This document shows, in pieces, positions 43,551 through 57,639 of a DNA stretch of 64,000 nucleotides. How positions within the stretch are numbered: the stretch's first letter is position 1; each line of letters starts with the position of its first letter. The stretch comes from Zanthoxylum bungeanum (taxonomy: Eukaryota > Streptophyta > Magnoliopsida > Sapindales > Rutaceae). The stretch covers positions 1 to 64,000 of the forward strand of contig SKCR01047743.1 in assembly GCA_019454045.1 (NCBI GenBank), given 5' to 3'. The notes below the pieces were generated by a model. The model worked only from the letters and a program-made list of their open reading frames with translations. It ran no database searches and was not told where the DNA came from. Position numbers and translations under genes: made by a program.

Positions 43551-46262
43551 TGTTAGGGTTGGTGCTCGGAGCGCCAATCCGGATCGTATTTATGTTTGAT
43601 TCATGAATACGAGCAATAACTTTTCCATAAATTACTTATTTATGGTAGCACCTCTTGTCTTTTATTATATATATTCGATCTAATTCATTAGATTGAAACT
43701 AAATCATATTTAGTGATTTATATATATTTGACAAAAACCCGATAACATATAACGTAGTGCGCAATTATAACATAGCTTGTAATTGACATTGGGAAGTGTC
43801 ACACTAGATATATATTATCAAATAAAGTTTCTGGTCAAGATTTAATAACACGGGTCGGTTAGTAAAATCCGCTGAAATCAGTATATGTCGTATATCGTGA
43901 CTTGGTCCGATGGTTTATCCCAATGAACCATGAGTCTCGAGAGACTCGTATAGACGTGTAAGTGTTTATTTGATAAACAATGAATGACTCACCGAAGATT
44001 TCCTAATATAGGGTACACCAACGTCAATAGAAATCTTCTCGGGTTGAGTAGCATAGTGATTCTTTGACTTGAGATACCACTGTGGATATATGAGTTATCC
44101 TCCACACTTAGATAGCAGTCACGTCACCGATCTATTAAGATCATACCTCCGCATGTTCGTTGGGTGTGGACTCATGCTCATGATATCTTGTGTGTATCAA
44201 GATAGGATCCGTCAGTTTTGTTTATAGAGCGTAGGTATTCATTATGGGATTAACAATCCGTTAAATCCATGGATCTGTGGTATACTGTAGAAGTGAGTTC
44301 TAAGTATTTTTATAAGATTTCTAATAGAATCGTCGACGAGATTATACCTATAGAGATTTGACGTTAATTTCTATATCTCTGGAATAATCCGAATACCTGT
44401 GACGGAGGGATTATACGTATGCGATGACCTTGACATGTATAGTTCAGCGCGTTTATCTGTGGTCGTCATAATTTACTGGTGGGTAAAATGTGGACACGAA
44501 ATTAGATTTTGTGACGGATATGTCTGAACTTAGATAGTCTCACTAATGAAATATACTCATAAAGCACTAGGAAAACTTTTATGAATAATACTGATTATTT
44601 ATGAATCGTTTAACAGTTAAACGAAAGATACATGCATATAAGGCTTTTTGGTCATTTCCTAATTAATGTATATTTGTATTTAATATTTGATTTTATTAAA
44701 TACACATTAATTAAATGTAAAATTGTGATATTTGACATATATCATTAATATATGTATTTGAGATATTTAAAGTAAATATAATACATATATTTGAGATATT
44801 TATATTTAAATAATTATTTAATTGTTAAATAATTAAAGTAATTAAAAATATAAAATATCTAAGTTGATATTTATTAAAGAAAATTATTAAAGTGTATAAG
44901 TTTGACTTTTACATTAATTGAAATGATTATCAAAATGATCTTTGCTTCTTTAATTGTTAAAAAGCAAAATATCTTCTTAGATGTTTGTTTGGAAAAATTG
45001 AAAAAAAAAATTGTTTTATTTTTCCATTAAATTTCGGCCCTTAACCCTATTATATAAAGGTTTTGTTTTTCATTTTTCTTCACTTTTGAAGTCTCCAAAT
45101 AGAACACAACAAAAGAGAGTTGAGAGAAAAAGTTTGAAGCCAATAAGTTAACCAAGGAAGAACTTGAATTTTAGTAAGTATTTTCAACTTCCTATTAGAA
45201 GAAAAATTATTTCTTTTGTTCTTGGCTACAACATATGTTGTTCTCAAGTTTTTCTACTATATTATGTTTGTGTTATGATGGTTGGAAGCATGAATGAAAG
45301 ATGTATGCATGTGTGTTTAACAAAGTATGCTTATAAATGGTGTATAAGCACAGTTTTGATCATTTGATGATCTTGTTGCCATTCTAGAGTTGTTAGGCCA
45401 CTCTTTGATGACCTCGAATTGTTCTTGAGTTGTTCAAAGTGGTGAGACTTGTTTGGTGTTGTAGAGATTAAATTAAAGTATTGGATTTGGTTAATTTTGG
45501 TTAATTTGGTTAATTGGACTAATTTGAGAAATTAGGGTTCTTAACCTAAACCAAAATTTGGGCTTTTCATATATGTGTTGTATAATGATGTATATATGAT
45601 GTACATTTAATTTGGTGTTGATTGAATATCATCTAATGTTGTTTTGAACAAATTTGGACCAAAATGCAAAATCTGGAAAATGTAGGGTGCCCTCGGCAAT
45701 TTGAGAAAATCTGAACAAATTAGGACTAAAATGATCAAAATGCAAAGTTTTGGGATCTCACGGTAAATAGAGAAAAATTTGATTTTTGAATAAAAATTCA
45801 GTTTTTATTTATTGAGTAATTAGAATAAATTAGTTTATTTTAATTGCCCAAGAATAATAATTACTGGAATTTGTTTCGGAATGAAAATACACGAAAATGG
45901 CGAAAAAACGGCGTTACCGGGTAACGCCTGCCCAAACAGTGAACTAGTCACTGTTCAGGCAGCCCACAAACTATTCAAATATTTTTGGGCTAACCTGGGC
46001 AGTCCCCATGTGCATTGGTCGGTCCGTTCGGTCATAAACGTGTTTTATGCTATTTTACAGAAAAATATTTTCGTAAAAATTTCGCGGAGTTTCTAAATTA
46101 TTTATGTCGTTATATGATATCGAATAAATATATTTAGGTGAAATATGAATGAATTATTAATATTGGATATTGAATAATTTATTCGTAAGTTTAAAAATTT
46201 TAAAATACGATTTCGCCCAAACCGCGCTTCTTCCGCTGCGCCACCTTGATAAAACCCCAACA
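43551..46262 (+). mobile_element. 5' LTR of element F
   Basis: This 2712-bp TG...CA LTR runs from TGTTAGGGTTGGTGCTCGG to ACCCCAACA. It is followed at once by a tRNA-Met-type primer site. The LTR repeats at 50276-54994 (interrupted) and in part at 56026-57633. Flanking bases TCATG (43546-43550) and CCATG (54995-54999) are a probable 5-bp target duplication with one change. Two strong hairpins lie at 45910-45962. Confidence 0.85.
45910..45962. other. Double hairpin in F LTR
   Basis: GGCGTTACCGGGTAACGCC (8-bp stem, CGG loop, 45910-45928) is followed by AACAGTGA-ACTAG-TCACTGTT (8-bp stem). The first hairpin is altered but visible in the copies near 52673 and 57290. Confidence 0.6.
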
Positions 46263-46265
46263 AAA

Positions 46266-46277
46266 TGATATCAGAGC
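46266..46277 (+). other. Primer binding site of element F
   Basis: TGATATCAGAGC starts three bases after the LTR, one change from the TGGTATCAGAGC site complementary to initiator tRNA-Met, used by many plant copia and some gypsy elements. Confidence 0.75.
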
Positions 46278-49200
46278 GAGTCTGATTCTGAACCCATGAT
46301 ATGATTAGCCCTTTAAATTTTATATTTAATCTAATCTTTACTTTTAACATGCATTTATTTATTTAATTCGATTAAATAAAATGAATTACATCTTTTAGGA
46401 AAATCCCCGTTAAATAAGGTTATATAAGTGACTAGTATTAGGAATACTTGTTTCCTCGTCCGCCTTGTCAATACGGATGTGAATGTTTTCATGATGCTAT
46501 AGCTGTATCGTGTCAAAGCTATGCAGTTATAGTTGAAGGTAGTTCATTTGCGCCGGTAGAACTTATATGATAATAGACAAATTCAAGTGAAAATGGAAAT
46601 CCTAAACGTGCCAAAGCTGTCAGAACTACATCGGTAGCTTGAGTTTATCATTGACAAGTGAAGCATTGATACGCCTCCGGTGAATGTGCCAAAACTGTCA
46701 CAACGAGAAACTGTCAGGACAAAATCAGGAGTCACAGTGAGTGTGATGGACAATGAGTTGTCTACCAGTGAATATATGTAGGCGAGAACGTGCAAAAGCT
46801 GTGAGCCGGAATATATTCATGGGGTCCACTTCCCATTATGGAAGTCGATTTAATTATTGAAATCTCATTTTTCGTTGGGGACTACGATATTACGTAAAGT
46901 AGTGGGAGACACTGCTGAGTTAAAAATCCATAACTAAGGCAGTTTGTAATATTATGAAAATTGTCGCTTATGTTTTTTTCCTTATTCTATTATTTAGATA
47001 GAATTAAACTTTTATCCACTGCATGCATATTTTATATATGTTTTCTGACTTTACTTATGGTTGCAGATTTCTAGAATAGGTTCTAGTTTAGAATAGACTA
47101 TGATATAATCATTCTAGAGAGAATAGTTTCTTATACAGTGAAGATTGACATGAATTGGTTCATGTCTTGAGATTCTTCACTGGCATTAAGAAAACATCAT
47201 TAGGTATTTGTTTATCTGATAATGACGTTTATTGGCTTTAGTGACATTTAGAGGTCACGTGTCAGACATTGTTTGCTATTCAATTATTTACAAATGTTAT
47301 AAATAGTTGAAGGTAAATAGTAAAGCTAAAGAAAGAATATGTGTATAGTTGTGTATAGAAAATGTCGATTTTCACAATACGGCAACTATAAGTATTGGAT
47401 ACCAGATCTCCCGTCTAGTTATTTAAAATATTGTTGAATGATTTTTTTGATATTTGATATTAGAACTTACGACTATTTAATAGTTACTTGTTCTCTGTAA
47501 ACAGTTGTTACATATTTTAAAACGACTAGTAGTTTCATTGACGAATAGATAAACATTAAGGAAAATATTCGGTTAAGTAAATAACTTAGAATAATATTTT
47601 ATGAGATTTTATCACTTAAGTATTAGATGCTTATTCCATATGGTAAAGGATGGTCTGATACGAGATCACACCACATATCCTTATCCATTTAATGAATATT
47701 ATATTCGGGAAGGTGATTAAATCTCATTTAACCAATGATTGTCATTAGACCAGAAAATTTATTAAACTGATATATTGGATGTATCTACTTTAATGAGTTG
47801 TAAATTTCTTAAGGTAGTTTTCTTTACTTCGTAACTTAGCCAATGAATCGTCGTGACTTAGTTACGTGTTTCTGATGAAACGCAGATAGAATACTTTGAC
47901 TAGTTCAAAGATATTCTATCTGAAGTTTTGAAAACTGTATCTTTAAGATTCATCGTGAATCTTTGAATTTTTCAAAGATGTTTGATATGATCAAACATAT
48001 GAATTTATGGTAATTAGTTCTAAATTTATTGAATGAATATGATTCTTACTCAATATGATTCTTCTACGATTCCATCGTAATGGAATTGGTTAGTGGGAGA
48101 AATCGAATCTTATATGATTTGATTCGCTTGATATTGAGTGTTACCGAATTAGTTTCAATACTCTTGGGGATATGCTCCAGAAATACTTATCCATCCATTT
48201 AATTAAGGTTCCATTAGTTTCTACAGTTACGTATATGATATGTACAAGTAGAGTATTCTAATCTTGAAATGTTTAAGATTTGAATCTTTCTTTTGTATAA
48301 TGGTTATATAATTGAAAGTACTTACGCCTAGGAGGTACGACTAGAAGTTTATCATTTATTCTATTTAATAGAATATTGTATTCTATTTGATAGAATATCC
48401 TTTCTATAATTTCGAGTATTAAAATTATTTTATTACCTAGTGTGTAACATCGGATGTTGACCATTATAGAAAATACTTGACTTATTGAAGTCAAATGTGA
48501 GAGTGATAAACTATAAATGGAACTACATAATTAATAAGATGAAAATACCATTTAATTTCTTCCATATAAATTCAATAGGGTGTCAGAATCAGTTGCAAAG
48601 TATTTGATATTTAATGGTTCTGTTATTTTCTTATCGAATAAAGTTATTATATAACTTATAGTGGGAACGATATTTGATATCGATTTCGGAAATTAGCATT
48701 AGACCATAGATCTAAGATTGTTCATAGCTTACTATGATCAAGTTTGGAACTTGATTGAGCTTTCATTATGAATTGTTCATAAAATGTGGAAATGGTTTAC
48801 GCAGCAAAAGAAAAATGAGCTTATTAAAGGTTTGACCTTTATAGTACGACAGTGAGAAAAGTTATACTCAGTAATCTATTGTAGATTCTGAGGAAACTTG
48901 TCTCTAGTCACACCAATTGAACAATTAAAGATCTGTTGGTTAATGTTGATATTAAATTGTGTATTTTAGCTAGGAATGCAAAGTGGCGTTTTTGAATGGT
49001 TTCTTCGGATAAGAGATCCGTTGTGATTTCTTAGTTTCAAGAGTTCGTTTTGGAATGACCCTGGAGTTTGTATTCTGCTAAGATTATAATTTGATATATT
49101 AGCTTATAGAGCCTATTGTAGACTCGGATGAACTTTCTAGAAATATGTGTTTTCTAAGTTTGATATCAATCAGATTGTCTGATTTTATCAAAGCATAGAG

Positions 49201-50262
49201 AATACATATGAGATAGAAGGGTTAGTGGGAGCATACAAATTTCTTTCTAGTGATTTACATCATAATGAAATTATCATTATTAAGGTAATAATGAGATGTT
49301 TATGAGGTAAAAGGTTTCCCTGAGTCTTATTTTCTCCTTGAAAGCAGTGGGAGTGGTCTCTGTTATATTTGATATAAAGTTTCATATATGATATAAAACT
49401 TAGAGACTTGTGAGATGCTCTCATTAGTCGTACATTAGATATGATCTAATAAGGGACATAGTGACTATTTGTGTGACAGTTAGTATAACTATTTGATAGT
49501 TAATGTGTCTATTGTATATAATATTCATCTTTAGTAAATGATGATTCCTTGATCGAAAGAGAAATTGATTAGAATGTCTAGTCAATCTTATGCATCATAT
49601 GATGATGGCATAATGAATACTATATTAAGTGCGATAAGAGATATCAATTTAATCGTAATTTTTACGAAATATTCTGATATCCTCTAGACCATAAGATGTG
49701 TCTTGAAATATTTTCTTTATTATCTTTGAGATATTAAGAATGATTTTTTTATTAATGGATAATAAAGTTTGCAACCATTAAGGTCAGATTAGTTTTGAGT
49801 CTAATTATGACGTTAGATTATCTACGTCATAACGAGTCAGAAAATATACAGTGGGAGTGTCACGATTGATTCCACTGTGAGAGTGGAGTTAGTTGTAACT
49901 TATAAAGTATTGACTTATGAAGTGACATAATGACCTTATAGATTAGAAGTTTGATATAAGTGTTGTGTTTGCGGTTGTCTACATAGTATTTTGGATTTGA
50001 TCCGTAAATACTTAGACAACTTAGTAGCTAAAGCACAATGTTGATATGACATCTGAGTCATATTGATGTAGAACTTATTTTCTACAAAAATATGAATTAT
50101 GCTGGCTAAGGGAAACAATTGGGATTGTTTGACAAGCTCAATATGTTATAGCGGACCTACTCGTTGTTGCCTACCTCTTGAGCGCTAGGTGAGTTCTTGA
50201 GGGCCATGTGTATGTGATACACATTTAGATGTGCATATGATACCGTGGATTGGCACTAGAGC
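46278..50262 (+). mobile_element. Internal region of element F, no recognisable coding sequence
   Basis: About 4 kb of AT-rich DNA with no open frame over about 80 codons on either strand and no gag, protease, RT or integrase motif that I can find. With long LTRs and intact priming sites, F looks like a large retrotransposon derivative (LARD) mobilised by another element, or a copia element decayed beyond recognition. Confidence 0.6.
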
Positions 50263-50275
50263 AAGTGGGAGAAAT
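50261..50275 (+). other. Polypurine tract of element F
   Basis: GCAAGTGGGAGAAAT lies directly before the second LTR. It is like the copia tract at 10024-10039 read on its own strand. Confidence 0.65.
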
Positions 50276-52923
50276 TATTAGGGTTGGTGCTCGAAGCGTC
50301 AATCCGGATCGTATCTATGTTCGATTCATGAATACGAGCAATGCCTTTTTCCATAATATTACTTATTTATGGTAGCACCTCTTGTCTTTTATTATATATA
50401 TTCGATCTAATTCATTAGATTGAAACTAAATCATATTTAGTGATTTATATATATTAGACAAAAACCTGGTAATATATAACGTAGTGCGAACATAGCTTGT
50501 AATTGACATTGGGAAGTGTCACTACTAGATATATATTATCAAATAAAGTTCCTGGTCAAGATTTACTAACATGGGTCGGTTAGTAAAATCCGTTGAAATC
50601 AGTATATGTCGTATATCGTGACTTGGTCCGATGGTTTATCCCAATGAACCATGAGTCTCGGGAGACTCGTATAGACGTGTAGGTGTTTATTTGATAAACA
50701 ATGAATGACTCACAGAAGATTTCCTAATAGATGGTACACCAATGTCAATATGAATCTGCTCGGGTTGAGTAGCATATTGATTCTTTGACTTGAGATATCA
50801 CTGTAGATATATGAGTTATCCTCCACACTTAGATGGCAGTCACGTCACCGATCTATTAAGATCAAACCTCCGCATATTCGTTAGGTGTGGACTCATGCTC
50901 ATGATATCCTGTATGTATCAAGATAGGATTCGTTAGGTATTCATTATGAGATTAGCAATCCGTTAAATCCATGGATCCGTGGTACGCTGTAGAAGTGAGT
51001 TCTAAGTGTTTATAAGATTGCTAATAGAATCGTCGACGAGATTATACCTATAGAGATTTGACGTTAATTTCTATATCTTTAGAATAATCCGAATACCTGT
51101 GACAGAGGGATTATATGTATGCGATGACCTCGACCTGTATAGTTCAGCGAGTTTATCTGTGGTCGTCATAATTTATGAGTGGGTAAATTATGGACACGAA
51201 ATTAGATTTCGTGACGGATAAGTCTGAACTTAGAGAGTCTCACTAATGAAATATACTCGTAGAGCACCAGGGCAACTTTTATGAATAATACTGATTATTT
51301 ATAAATCGTTTAACGGTTAAACGAAAGATACATGCATATGGGGCTTTTTGGTCATTTCTTAATTAATGTGTATTTGTATTTAATATTTGATTTTATTAAA
51401 TACACATTAATTAAATGTCAAATTGTGATATTGGACATATATCATTAATATATGTATTTGAGATATTTAAAGTAAATATAATACATATATTTGAGATATT
51501 TGTATTTAAATAATTAAAATAATTAAAAATATAAAATATCTAAGTAGATTTTTATTAAAGGAAATGATTAAAGTGTAAAAATTTGACTTTTACATTAATT
51601 GAAATGGTTATCAAAATGATATTTGCTTCTTTAATTGTTAAAAAGAACAATATCTTCTTAGATATTTTTTGTAAAAATTGAAAAAATTTGTTTTATTTTT
51701 CCATTAAATTTCGGCCATTAACCCTAGTATATAAAGGTTTTGTTTTTTCATATTTCTTCACATTTGAAGTCTCCAAATAGAACACAAACAAAGAGAGTTG
51801 AGAGAAATAGTTTAAAGCCAATAAGTTAACCAATGAAGAACTTGAATTTTAGTAAGTATTTTAAACTTCCTATTATAAGAAAAATTATTTCTTTTGTTCT
51901 TGGCTACAACATATGTTGTTCTCAAATTAATCTACTCTCTTATGTTTGTGTTATGATGGTTGGAAGCATGAATGAAAGATGTATGCATTTGTGTTTAACA
52001 AAGTATGCTTATAAATGGTGTATAAGCACACTTTTGATCATTTGATGGTCTTGTTGTCATTCTAGAGTTGTTAGGCCACTCATTGATGACCTAGAATTAC
52101 TCTTGAATTGTTTAAAAATGGTGAGACTTGTTTGATGTTGTAGAGATTAATTAAAATGTTGGATTTGGTTAATTTTGTTTAATTTGGTTAATTGGACTAA
52201 TTTGAGAAATTAGGGTTCTTAACCTAAACCAAAATTGGGGATTTTCATATATGTGTTGTATAATGATATATATATGATGTACATTTAATTTTGAGTTGAT
52301 TGGATATCATCTAATGTTGTTTTGAACAAATTTGGACCAAAATAAAAAATCTGGAAAATGTAGGGTGCTTTCGGCAATTTGAGGAAATTATGGGATTTTT
52401 GTTGTGAGTTGTATTTTCATGTATAAGACATGTATAAATCATTTTGGTAGTGATTTGGAATCACTTAAATTTGTATTTGACAAATTATGACTAAAATGAT
52501 CAAAATGCAAAGTTTTGGGGTCTCACGGCAAACAGTGGAAAATCTGATTTTTGAATAAAAATTCAGTTTTTATTTTTTGAGTAATTAGAATAAATTAGTT
52601 TATTTTAATTGCCGAAGAAAAATAATTACCGGAAATTATTTCAAAGTGAAAATACGCGAAAACGATGAAAAACGGCATTACCGGGTAACGGCTGCCCAAA
52701 CAATGAACTCGTCATTGTTCGAGCACCCCACGAACTGCCCAAATATTTTTAGGGCTGACCTGGGCAGTCCCCATATGCATTGTTCGGTCCGTTCGGTCGG
52801 AAATGTGTTTTATGATATTTTACGGAAAAACGTTTTCGTAAAAATTTCGTGGAGTTTCTATATTATTTCTGTCGTTATATGATATCGAATAAATATGTTT
52901 AGGAGAAATATGAATGAACTATT
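50276..52923 (+). mobile_element. 3' LTR of element F, first part
   Basis: Colinear with 43551 to about 46156. The first bases are TATTAGGG instead of TGTTAGGG, so the terminal TG is mutated. Several small indels exist between the two LTRs, for example about 115 bp extra near 52380-52495. It is interrupted by solo LTR G1 at 52924 and continues at 54887-54994. Confidence 0.85.
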
Positions 52924-54886
52924 TGTTGGACAGTTATGACCCATAGCGTCACTGTTTGTAAAATGCATTGTGTTTTTGTACGAATTAACTATGTAGTAAT
53001 GAAATTGCCTTTTACCGTTTTGTAATTTAATTACTTTGATATATATAAATGGTAAAAGTCCATATGATTATTTCCGGATTGAGATGATATGAGACAGTAT
53101 CAATCCATAAAGGTTTAATCATTAAATATCCATAGTCGTAGTATTATCGAGACTGGACATCGATAATACGGAATAGACTAGTATTGCACTTGTGCGCATT
53201 GTGAGGGCATAACGGCACAGTTCTCATATGTTTAAGTATTGGATACTTGTGCGCATTGTGAGGGCATAACGGAAAACAGCTTCACTCTGGATAGACCCCG
53301 CGGAATCCCATTGGTAGTATGTATATGTGTCTATGGGAGTCCGCTTCAGGGTAGGTGTATTTGGTCTTAACCTGAGACTTGCATCGCTAGTACTTGCGAC
53401 AATCGGTAAACTTTCGTTTTGGTCGTCCAGGGCTTTAACAGGTTCTGTGTGCGCCTCTTCTAGGTTTATTGAGAATCGTAGTGTATTGGATGTGATGTCA
53501 AGATGGGAGTATCACTTCAGACATATGGAGATGATGATCATGCAGGGATTCGGAACTAGTTTTCTATAGTGCTGCAACCATCGTGATAATATGACAAGGT
53601 CATGATTATCCGATTCAAAAAGACTAGTTGCTTGATATCCGATATGTGCTTCGTACGGGGCAGACACTTTCCAGCCCTAGGTCTTGCACGTGACATCCGA
53701 TACTGGATCGCTATACGCTATACTACGTATACTACGTCTGACATAGATTATATATTCCAGTAAGAATATTTCTGGAGAATTAGGTAGGCACGGTGCTTTG
53801 CTAGAAGCCAACCATGTCTTGTAAATCGGTAAGCACATAGTACGAGGTACTCACTTTATCGGATAGTCCGATAACCGGATTTACTGCCAACATATCCAGA
53901 GATCTCTTGGGTCGCTTCCCAAAGATTCACCGATGACAGTTGACTTAAAATATAATTAATCTGGGATTAATTTAGAGAGAGAGAATTAATCTGGGATTAA
54001 TTGGGGCTTTATTTAATCCGGGATTAAATGTGTTCAGTAGAGAGAGAACGCGATTAATTTGGAATTAATCGGTAAAATAAATTTAATAGTTAAATTTGAT
54101 TTTTCTATTTAATTATTTAAATGGGCTAAAATTAATATATCGGATATATTAATACGAATTGGATTTCGTTACGAAATTAAATTCGGACTTTAATACGAAC
54201 GAACGAGTTAATTTAGAATTAATTCGTAAACGACGATCGTAATATATTTTCGAGGCATCGATATTTAATTAAATTAGATTTAATTATTTAACGACGGAAG
54301 TTCGTTTAATCGGATTAAACGGAACCGAGCCACGGTAAATGTTCGTAGAGATATTTGAATTTTGAATTCAAATATGTGGGGCCCACTTCACATGTGTGGT
54401 AGGTGGTGATAGTTGGCATTTATGCCAAGCCACCAACCACTCAACCACCTTGTTTTACTTTTTGTAAACCATTTACCAAACCTACCAAGTTTAGGGTAAA
54501 AAGGGTGAAATAGTTTTACCTAAAGGTGAATAACAAAAAAGGAAAATCTCTACGCTTGTTACACAACACATCATTTCACAAGTTGAAAATGAAAACCCTA
54601 GTTCTTGGAGACCTTTGGGCGTGACCTTTGGGCGTGACCTTTGTTCTTCTCTTCACTTGGATTTTGTTCATCAAATCAACAAGCTAGCACTTAAGCAAGT
54701 CAACAAAGGTGATAGGGAAACATCTCAAAAGTTTGGAATCATCAAAAGGTTGGATCTTGGAGATCATCATCTCAAAAATTTTAAAGCTCTATCCACTCAT
54801 TGTAAGTTTATTCCGCACCTTATAATGATCATATGAAATGCTTTTCATGCTTATTAGATCCTATGAATGTTCTAGGAACACTAACA
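52924..54886 (+). mobile_element. Solo LTR G1 with 5-bp target duplication
   Basis: This 1963-bp TG...CA sequence starts TGTTGGACAGTTATGACCC and ends GGAACACTAACA. It is flanked by CTATT on both sides (52919-52923 and 54887-54891), and the F LTR is continuous when it is removed. No internal region or second LTR is present, so it arose by LTR-LTR recombination. Its relative starts at 63011. Open frames 53327-53569 and 54615-54836 show no family. Orientation is taken from the TG...CA reading and could be reversed. Confidence 0.85.
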
Positions 54887-54994
54887 CTATTAATATTGGA
54901 TATTGAATAATTTATTCGTAAGTTTAAAAATTTTAAACATGATTTCACCCGAATCGCGCTTTTTCCGCTACACCGTCCTGATAAAACCCCAACA
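54887..54994 (+). mobile_element. 3' LTR of element F, last part
   Basis: It resumes at the CTATT duplication and ends AACCCCAACA at 54994, matching 46155-46262. CCATG follows (54995-54999). Confidence 0.85.
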
Positions 54995-55990
54995 CCATGT
55001 CCACCCTACGGTCCTGCATAAACAAAATACTTTTTTAAGAATTATTATTCATACAAAATCTAAATAAATTAATTAGTACAATATTTTCTTACCTGAAGTA
55101 TGCAATCTAACAAGACGATGCCTAAAATGCTAACCTCGTCCGCATGACCGATACGTGACACGATGATCAACTGAATAACATCTTTTATAGGTCTAATACA
55201 TATATTAATGTGCTTCTGCTTCAAAGCATGCAATTGACCATCGTAAATATTGCTCGTTCTCACTTTGTGAGCCACGGTCTCAATATCCTACCTATGACAG
55301 CTCTCTAATCTAGCCCAGTTTTGAAATGCCAGCCATCTCCTCCATAATTAGGCACCCCAATACCTCACATATCAGGCCAGATATAATATCCAACTTTTGC
55401 CAAAACAGCCAAGTAGGAAACTGAAAATGGTGCCTCATGATCAATTCCCGGTTGATGTTCTGATGAACATCCGACATAATCTACTATAAACTGGGACATC
55501 TACAGTAAATAGGTCGTCTCATCCCATCTGCCACAGTAGGTCAATCTGTCTATAGCCAGTAATATCTTATATATCTACTGTATACACCTCAACAATGGGT
55601 CGTGTTCTCCATACAATCTGAATCGAGTGAATGTCTCCTCGTTGGGGAAGAAATAAGGAACAAAACCAGTCATTCTACACTTCAGGGAGTACTTCATATT
55701 TCCTAAGCTAAGTTCAGATAAAATATCGGATTTCCTGAGTTCCTTATAACTCGAAGATGATTTTTTATCGTATTATAAATCTTCGGAGACCTCCGATATT
55801 TATATATTATGTTAAAACTTCATAGATCCGAAATTTGAATTTCTGATTTCCGAAGTATAATTGAAAAAATAATAAAATTTCGAAGATCGAAAGTTTAAAT
55901 TTTGGATCCCCGAATTACACGAACACTTCGATGCCAACTTCGGAGAAACTAGCTTTTCCGAAGACTACTTCAAGAAATTGGCTATTTTTG
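54995..55990. mobile_element. MULE-like element, right arm
   Basis: Continues the element that F interrupted. Positions 55690-55990 are the inverted partner of 42200-42470, ending in CTTCGGAGAAACTAG and GGCTATTTTTGACG (left arm minus: inverse of AAATAGCC). Positions 55069-55690, on the minus strand, have coding-like stretches such as FVPYFFPNEETFTRFRLYGE broken by stops; the family is not recognised. Confidence 0.4.
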
Positions 55991-56025
55991 ACGTTCCTAT
56001 CTATATCCCCGATATAATATCAATA

Positions 56026-57633
56026 GCCTGTGACGGAGGGATTATACGTATGCAATGACCTCGACTTGCATAGTTTAGCGAGATTATCTGTGGTCGTCAT
56101 AATTTATGAGTGGGTGAATTATAAACATGAAATTTGATTTCGTGGCGAATAAACCTAAGCTTAGAGAGTCCGACAATATCAAGTGTACTCGTAGAGCACT
56201 TGAGCAACGCATTATGAATAATAAAAATTATTCATAATACTTTATCGGATTAAATAAATTAATTTGAATCGTTTAACAGTTAAATGAAATATACATGCAT
56301 AAGAGGCATTTCGATCATTTCCTAATTAATATGTTTTTGTATTTAATATATGATTTTATTAAATACACATTGATTAATATTCAAATGAGATATTTGACAT
56401 ATATCATTAATATATGTATTTGGATTATTTAAAGTAAATATAATACATATATTTAGATATTTGTATTTAAGTGATTATTTAATTATTTAATTGTTAAATA
56501 ATTAAAGTAATTGAAATATAAAAACTCTAAGTTGATATTTAGATTTGGAAATGATTAAAGTGTAAATGTTTGACTTTTACATTTAAAAAAAAGGTTATCA
56601 AATTAGATTTGATTTCTTTATTTTGTTTGAAAAATTGGAAAATATTTTTTTCTTATTTTATTGGAAAATTTGGCCACTACCTTAGCATATATAAAGGGTT
56701 TTATTTTTCATTTTTTCCATTATGTTAAACCTCCAAAATACACAAAAGAAAGATTGAGAGAAAAAGAGAAGTGTTAAGAAGAAAATCAAAGAAAACTTGA
56801 AGATTAGTAAGTAATTTCATATTTTCTTTAGATAGAAAAATATTTCTATTATTCTTAGCTTTAACATATGATGTTCACATATTTTTCTACTCTCTTTATT
56901 TTGTGTTGAGAAGTTCAGAAGCTTGAATGAAGGATACGTGCATGTCTGATAATTAAAGTAAGCTTGTTAATGGTTAACAAGCACCATTTTGGTCATTTGA
57001 TGACTTGGTTGTCATTCTAGAGTGTTGTGACCACTCTTGTAATACCTAGAATTGTTCTTGAGTTCTTCATTGGTGGATACTTTGATTGGTGTTAATATTA
57101 ATATGGTTAATGTTGAGAAAATTAGATTTAAAGCATGAAAAATGATTATTTTTGCATCCAGATCAGATCTGAAAATTCTGAAAAAAAAATTGATGAAAAA
57201 TATATTATTTAAATGTAATGGATGTGTATTGGCATTGTGATAATTGCCAGAAATTATCCCAACGTGAAAATATGCGAAAACGGTGAAAAACGGCGTTACC
57301 GGGTTAGTTTTGGGCTTACCGGGTAACGACTATCCAAACAGTGAATTAGGCAGCCCATGAACTTCTCAAGTACTATTGGGGCTGACCTAAGCAGCCCCAA
57401 TGTTTATTGGTTGGTCAGTTCGGGCAAAAACGCATTTTATGCTATTTTACGGAAAAAAATATTTTCATAAAAGTTTCGTGGTGTTTCTAAATTATTTATA
57501 TCATTATTTGATATCGAATAAATATGTTTAGGTGAAATATTAATGAATTATTCATATTGGATATTGAATAATTTATTCGGTAAGTTTAAAAATTTTAAAC
57601 TATGATTTCGTCTGAATCGCGCTCTTCAGTTGC
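56026..57633 (+). mobile_element. Partial F-type LTR
   Basis: Colinear with 44393 to about 46235 of the F LTR (GTGACGGAGGGATTATACGTATG through CGGCGTTACCGGGTTA to CGAATAATTTATTCG), with the first 840 bp and the end missing. It is more divergent than the two LTRs of F, so it is an older insertion. Confidence 0.75.
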
Positions 57634-57639
57634 GTCTGA

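Noticed and set aside
53327..53569. 80-codon frame in solo LTR G1
   Set aside because: The corresponding part of G2 (63440-63660) has indels that break it, and no family is recognisable.
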